Below, piece after piece: positions 6,103 to 7,629 of a stretch of DNA of 7,629 nt. Source of the stretch: CAYXVU01 sp964468725 (GTDB lineage: Bacteria > Acidobacteriota > Blastocatellia > UBA7656); contig CAYXVU010000269.1 in NCBI GenBank assembly GCA_964468725.1, positions 1 to 7,629 of the forward strand, read 5' to 3'. Position numbers and translations under genes: made by a program. Position 1 is the first letter of the stretch. Every line of letters begins with the position of its first letter. The notes beneath the pieces are model-generated. The model was not told where the DNA came from and did not search any database. It saw only the letters and a list, made by a program, of their open reading frames with translations.

Positions 6103-6984
6103 CTACGCATCCAACCGATAGGCGATCCCTTTGTTCAAATGGATCATCGTGTAGCGCGTCGAGAGGGTTTGCAAACTCTCGGCGTGTCCGATGAACAGGT
6201 AGCCGCCGGGAACCAACCCGCTCGAAAAGCGCGTCACCAATCGCCGCTGCTCTTCGGCATCGAAGTAGATCATCACATTGCGACAAAAGATCACGTCCAA
6301 CCCGCGCAGCCCGTTGTCATTCTTCAAATTGTGATAATCGAAGATCACTTGCCGCTTCACGCGGTCGGCCATCAGATAGTTGCCCTGCTCCTCGCGAAAG
6401 TATTTGCGCACATAGCGCTCGTCCACACCCTTCAGTTGATCGGGCTTATAGATGCCGCGCTGCGCCCGTTCCAAAGCGGTAAAGGACAAATCCGAAGCAA
6501 AGACGCGCAGATTCCACGCCTGCGGGTCGGGCAACTCTTCCAACAGCGTCATCATAATGCTGTAAGGTTCCTGTCCGGTCGAACACCCGGCGCTCCAAAT
6601 TCGCAAACTGCGCGATCCGGCCTTCTCTTTCTTTGCCGCCAGCTCCGGCAGCACCACGCTGCGAAACAGTTCAAACTGCGGCAGATTGCGAAAGAAGGTT
6701 GTTTCGCAGATCATCAGGGTGTCTAACAAGGTAGACATCTCCTGCGCGCGACCGGTTGACGACTTCACCATCTGGTAATACTCGAAGGCGCTGGCGATCC
6801 GAATCTCTTCCATGCGCTTCTTCAAACGCGATTCCAGAAACGCTTTCTTCTCCGCGCCGAAGCTGATGCCGCATTCGTCGTAGATCAAATCTTTGAACAG
6901 CTTGAACTCATTTTCGGACAGCAGGCAATTCCACCGCTTGCCATTGCCAAACTGTTGCAAAAGACCGCTCACTGAATCGCTCAT
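6103..6984 (-). CDS. cheR: chemotaxis protein methyltransferase CheR
   Basis: The protein has 293 aa, a normal length for CheR. The N-terminal helical domain spans 20-85 (ENEFKLFKDLIYDECGISF). The S-adenosylmethionine-dependent methyltransferase domain follows, with ETTFFRN (94-100), the SAM loop WSAGCSTGQEPYS (130-142), an acidic residue at the end of strand 2 (VFASDLS, D165), FCRNVMIYF (233-241) and the C-terminal GGYLFIGHAESL (260-271). There is no TPR or other extension. It methylates glutamates on receptor signalling domains, opposing CheB. It lies 18 bp from both cheW and cheA. The ribosome site is weak (GAGAAAGGG directly before the ATG at 6984), so coupling with cheW translation is likely. 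The upstream partial product shows no CheR-binding NWETF-like pentapeptide at its end. Confidence 0.96.
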   Translation of the reverse strand: MSDSVSGLLQQFGNGKRWNCLLSENEFKLFKDLIYDECGISFGAEKKAFLESRLKKRMEEIRIASAFEYYQMVKSSTGRAQEMSTLLDTLMICETTFFRNLPQFELFRSVVLPELAAKKEKAGSRSLRIWSAGCSTGQEPYSIMMTLLEELPDPQAWNLRVFASDLSFTALERAQRGIYKPDQLKGVDERYVRKYFREEQGNYLMADRVKRQVIFDYHNLKNDNGLRGLDVIFCRNVMIYFDAEEQRRLVTRFSSGLVPGGYLFIGHAESLQTLSTRYTMIHLNKGIAYRLDA

Positions 6985-7002
6985 CCCTTTCTCGTCAATC
7001 CC

Positions 7003-7503
7003 TTACACGGCTTGCGCCGGAGGCAAGGTTGCCGCTTGTGAAACCGCCAACGCCTGCATCAACTCATCCAGTTCGCAGATCACCTCTTCACTGAGCGCCC
7101 GCTCAATATCAATCAGGGTCACAAACCGATGGCCGAGATTGATGACGCCTTCGACATATTGCGCCCCGATCTCGCTCACGATGTCGGGGGGCGCTTCGAT
7201 TTGATTCTCATCCACCCGCACCACATCCGAGGTTCCGTCAACGATCAACCCGACCAGCTTGCCATCGCAATTGGCCACGATGATGCGCGCATCCCCGTAC
7301 ATGCCGCGGTCGCTTGACCGCATACGCTTGCGCAGATCCAGAACCGGAACCAGATTGCCGCGCAGGTTCATCACTCCTTCGACATATTCAGGCGTTTCGG
7401 GAACCGGCGTGATCTCACGCATCGGCACCACCTCTTTTGTCGTGAGGATGTCTACGGCAAATTCGCCTTGCCCAACTTTGAATACAACCATCTGTCGTTT
7501 CAT
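7003..7503 (-). CDS. cheW: chemotaxis coupling protein CheW
   Basis: The protein has 166 aa, a single CheW domain of normal size. It opens with VVFKVGQGEFAVDILTTKEV and continues with the conserved PVPETPEYVEGVMNLRGN, whose R48 lies in the NLRG motif that contacts receptor and kinase. DLRKRM, IIVANCDGKLVGLIVD and the second repeat half EGVINLGHRFVTLIDIERAL follow. The last 20 residues are an Ala/Gln/Pro-rich tail. CheW links receptor tips to the P5 domain of CheA in the signalling array and is cytosolic. It is the first complete gene of the run, with 27 bp between it and the stop of the partial upstream frame. No clear promoter could be recognised before it, so transcription may start beyond the right edge. 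Confidence 0.96.
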   Translation of the reverse strand: MKRQMVVFKVGQGEFAVDILTTKEVVPMREITPVPETPEYVEGVMNLRGNLVPVLDLRKRMRSSDRGMYGDARIIVANCDGKLVGLIVDGTSDVVRVDENQIEAPPDIVSEIGAQYVEGVINLGHRFVTLIDIERALSEEVICELDELMQALAVSQAATLPPAQAV

Positions 7504-7530
7504 ACTGGCTCAACCCTTTTCAACCTGTCG

Positions 7531-7629
7531 TCACCGTTGTAGAGGATGACCGCGCCGCTGCCCGCCATTGGTCGGCGGAGGCAAGCCGCCATCATAGGAG
7601 AACGGATGCACATACTCCTGCCCAATCCG
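7531..7629 (-). CDS. 3' end of an unidentified upstream gene (partial)
   Basis: From the right edge a minus-strand frame runs for 32 codons to a TGA at 7531-7533. It ends with a Gly/Pro/Arg-rich tail (LPPPTNGGQRRGHPLQR), the type of disordered C-terminus found on many proteins, including some chemoreceptors. In this position a receptor gene would make sense, but no diagnostic motif is visible. A second minus-strand frame also stays open across this stretch and ends in a TGA that overlaps the cheW ATG (ATGA). It would encode a Met- and Cys-rich stretch and looks less protein-like, but it is not excluded. The call of a coding 3' end is therefore tentative. Confidence 0.4.
   Translation of the reverse strand, partial: RIGQEYVHPFSYDGGLPPPTNGGQRRGHPLQR

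Noticed and set aside
6028..6726. 232-codon open frame on the plus strand over cheR
   Set aside because: It is the antisense shadow of a clear cheR. The product is His/Gln-rich and shows no recognisable domain.
7504..7629. Promoter for the operon upstream of cheW
   Set aside because: I could not find a convincing -35/-10 pair on the minus strand, and the stretch appears to be the end of another co-directional gene.

Overview
The window is one co-directional block on the minus strand, so transcription runs from right to left. It encodes a near-complete chemosensory (Che) pathway followed by a less usual set of response-regulator accessory proteins. In transcription order it reads: the 3' end of an unidentified gene (7629-7531), cheW, cheR, cheA, cheB, a stand-alone CheY, a CheX-family protein, a 147 bp gap with an imperfect inverted repeat, a coiled-coil/GAF protein, a second stand-alone CheY, and a PATAN (DUF4388) plus GAF-like protein that runs off the left edge. 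No convincing gene lies on the plus strand; the plus-strand open frames there are shadows of these genes.

The right half (7503-3282) is the signalling core. CheW couples receptors to the kinase CheA. CheR and CheB add and remove receptor methyl groups. CheA has P1, P3, P4 and P5 but no room for a P2 domain, and its G2 ATP-lid box departs from the CheA consensus. The genes are tightly packed: gaps of 18 bp, an 11 bp cheA/cheB overlap, then gaps of 13 and 9 bp. One polycistronic mRNA is therefore likely.

The left half (3268-1) is the output side. The first CheY is paired with a CheX-family protein in which the phosphatase motif ExxN reads ExxS. After the repeat-bearing gap comes a second translationally tight set: GAF protein, CheY-like REC, and PATAN-GAF. 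The last two share a reading frame and are separated only by one TGA and two codons, like a split form of the PATAN-REC fusions known from cyanobacterial PatA-type regulators. No receptor, CheD, CheC, flagellar or pilus gene is visible, so taxis versus another output (pili, biofilm, development) cannot be decided here.

Organism: the sequence is moderately GC-rich with typical bacterial Shine-Dalgarno sites. The combination of CheX, DUF4388/PATAN-GAF and GAF proteins in a che cluster, plus intergenic TTCTG-rich inverted repeats, suggests a soil-type Gram-negative lineage such as Acidobacteriota (perhaps Blastocatellia) or a deltaproteobacterial relative. This is an inference from gene content and repeat style, not a demonstrated assignment.
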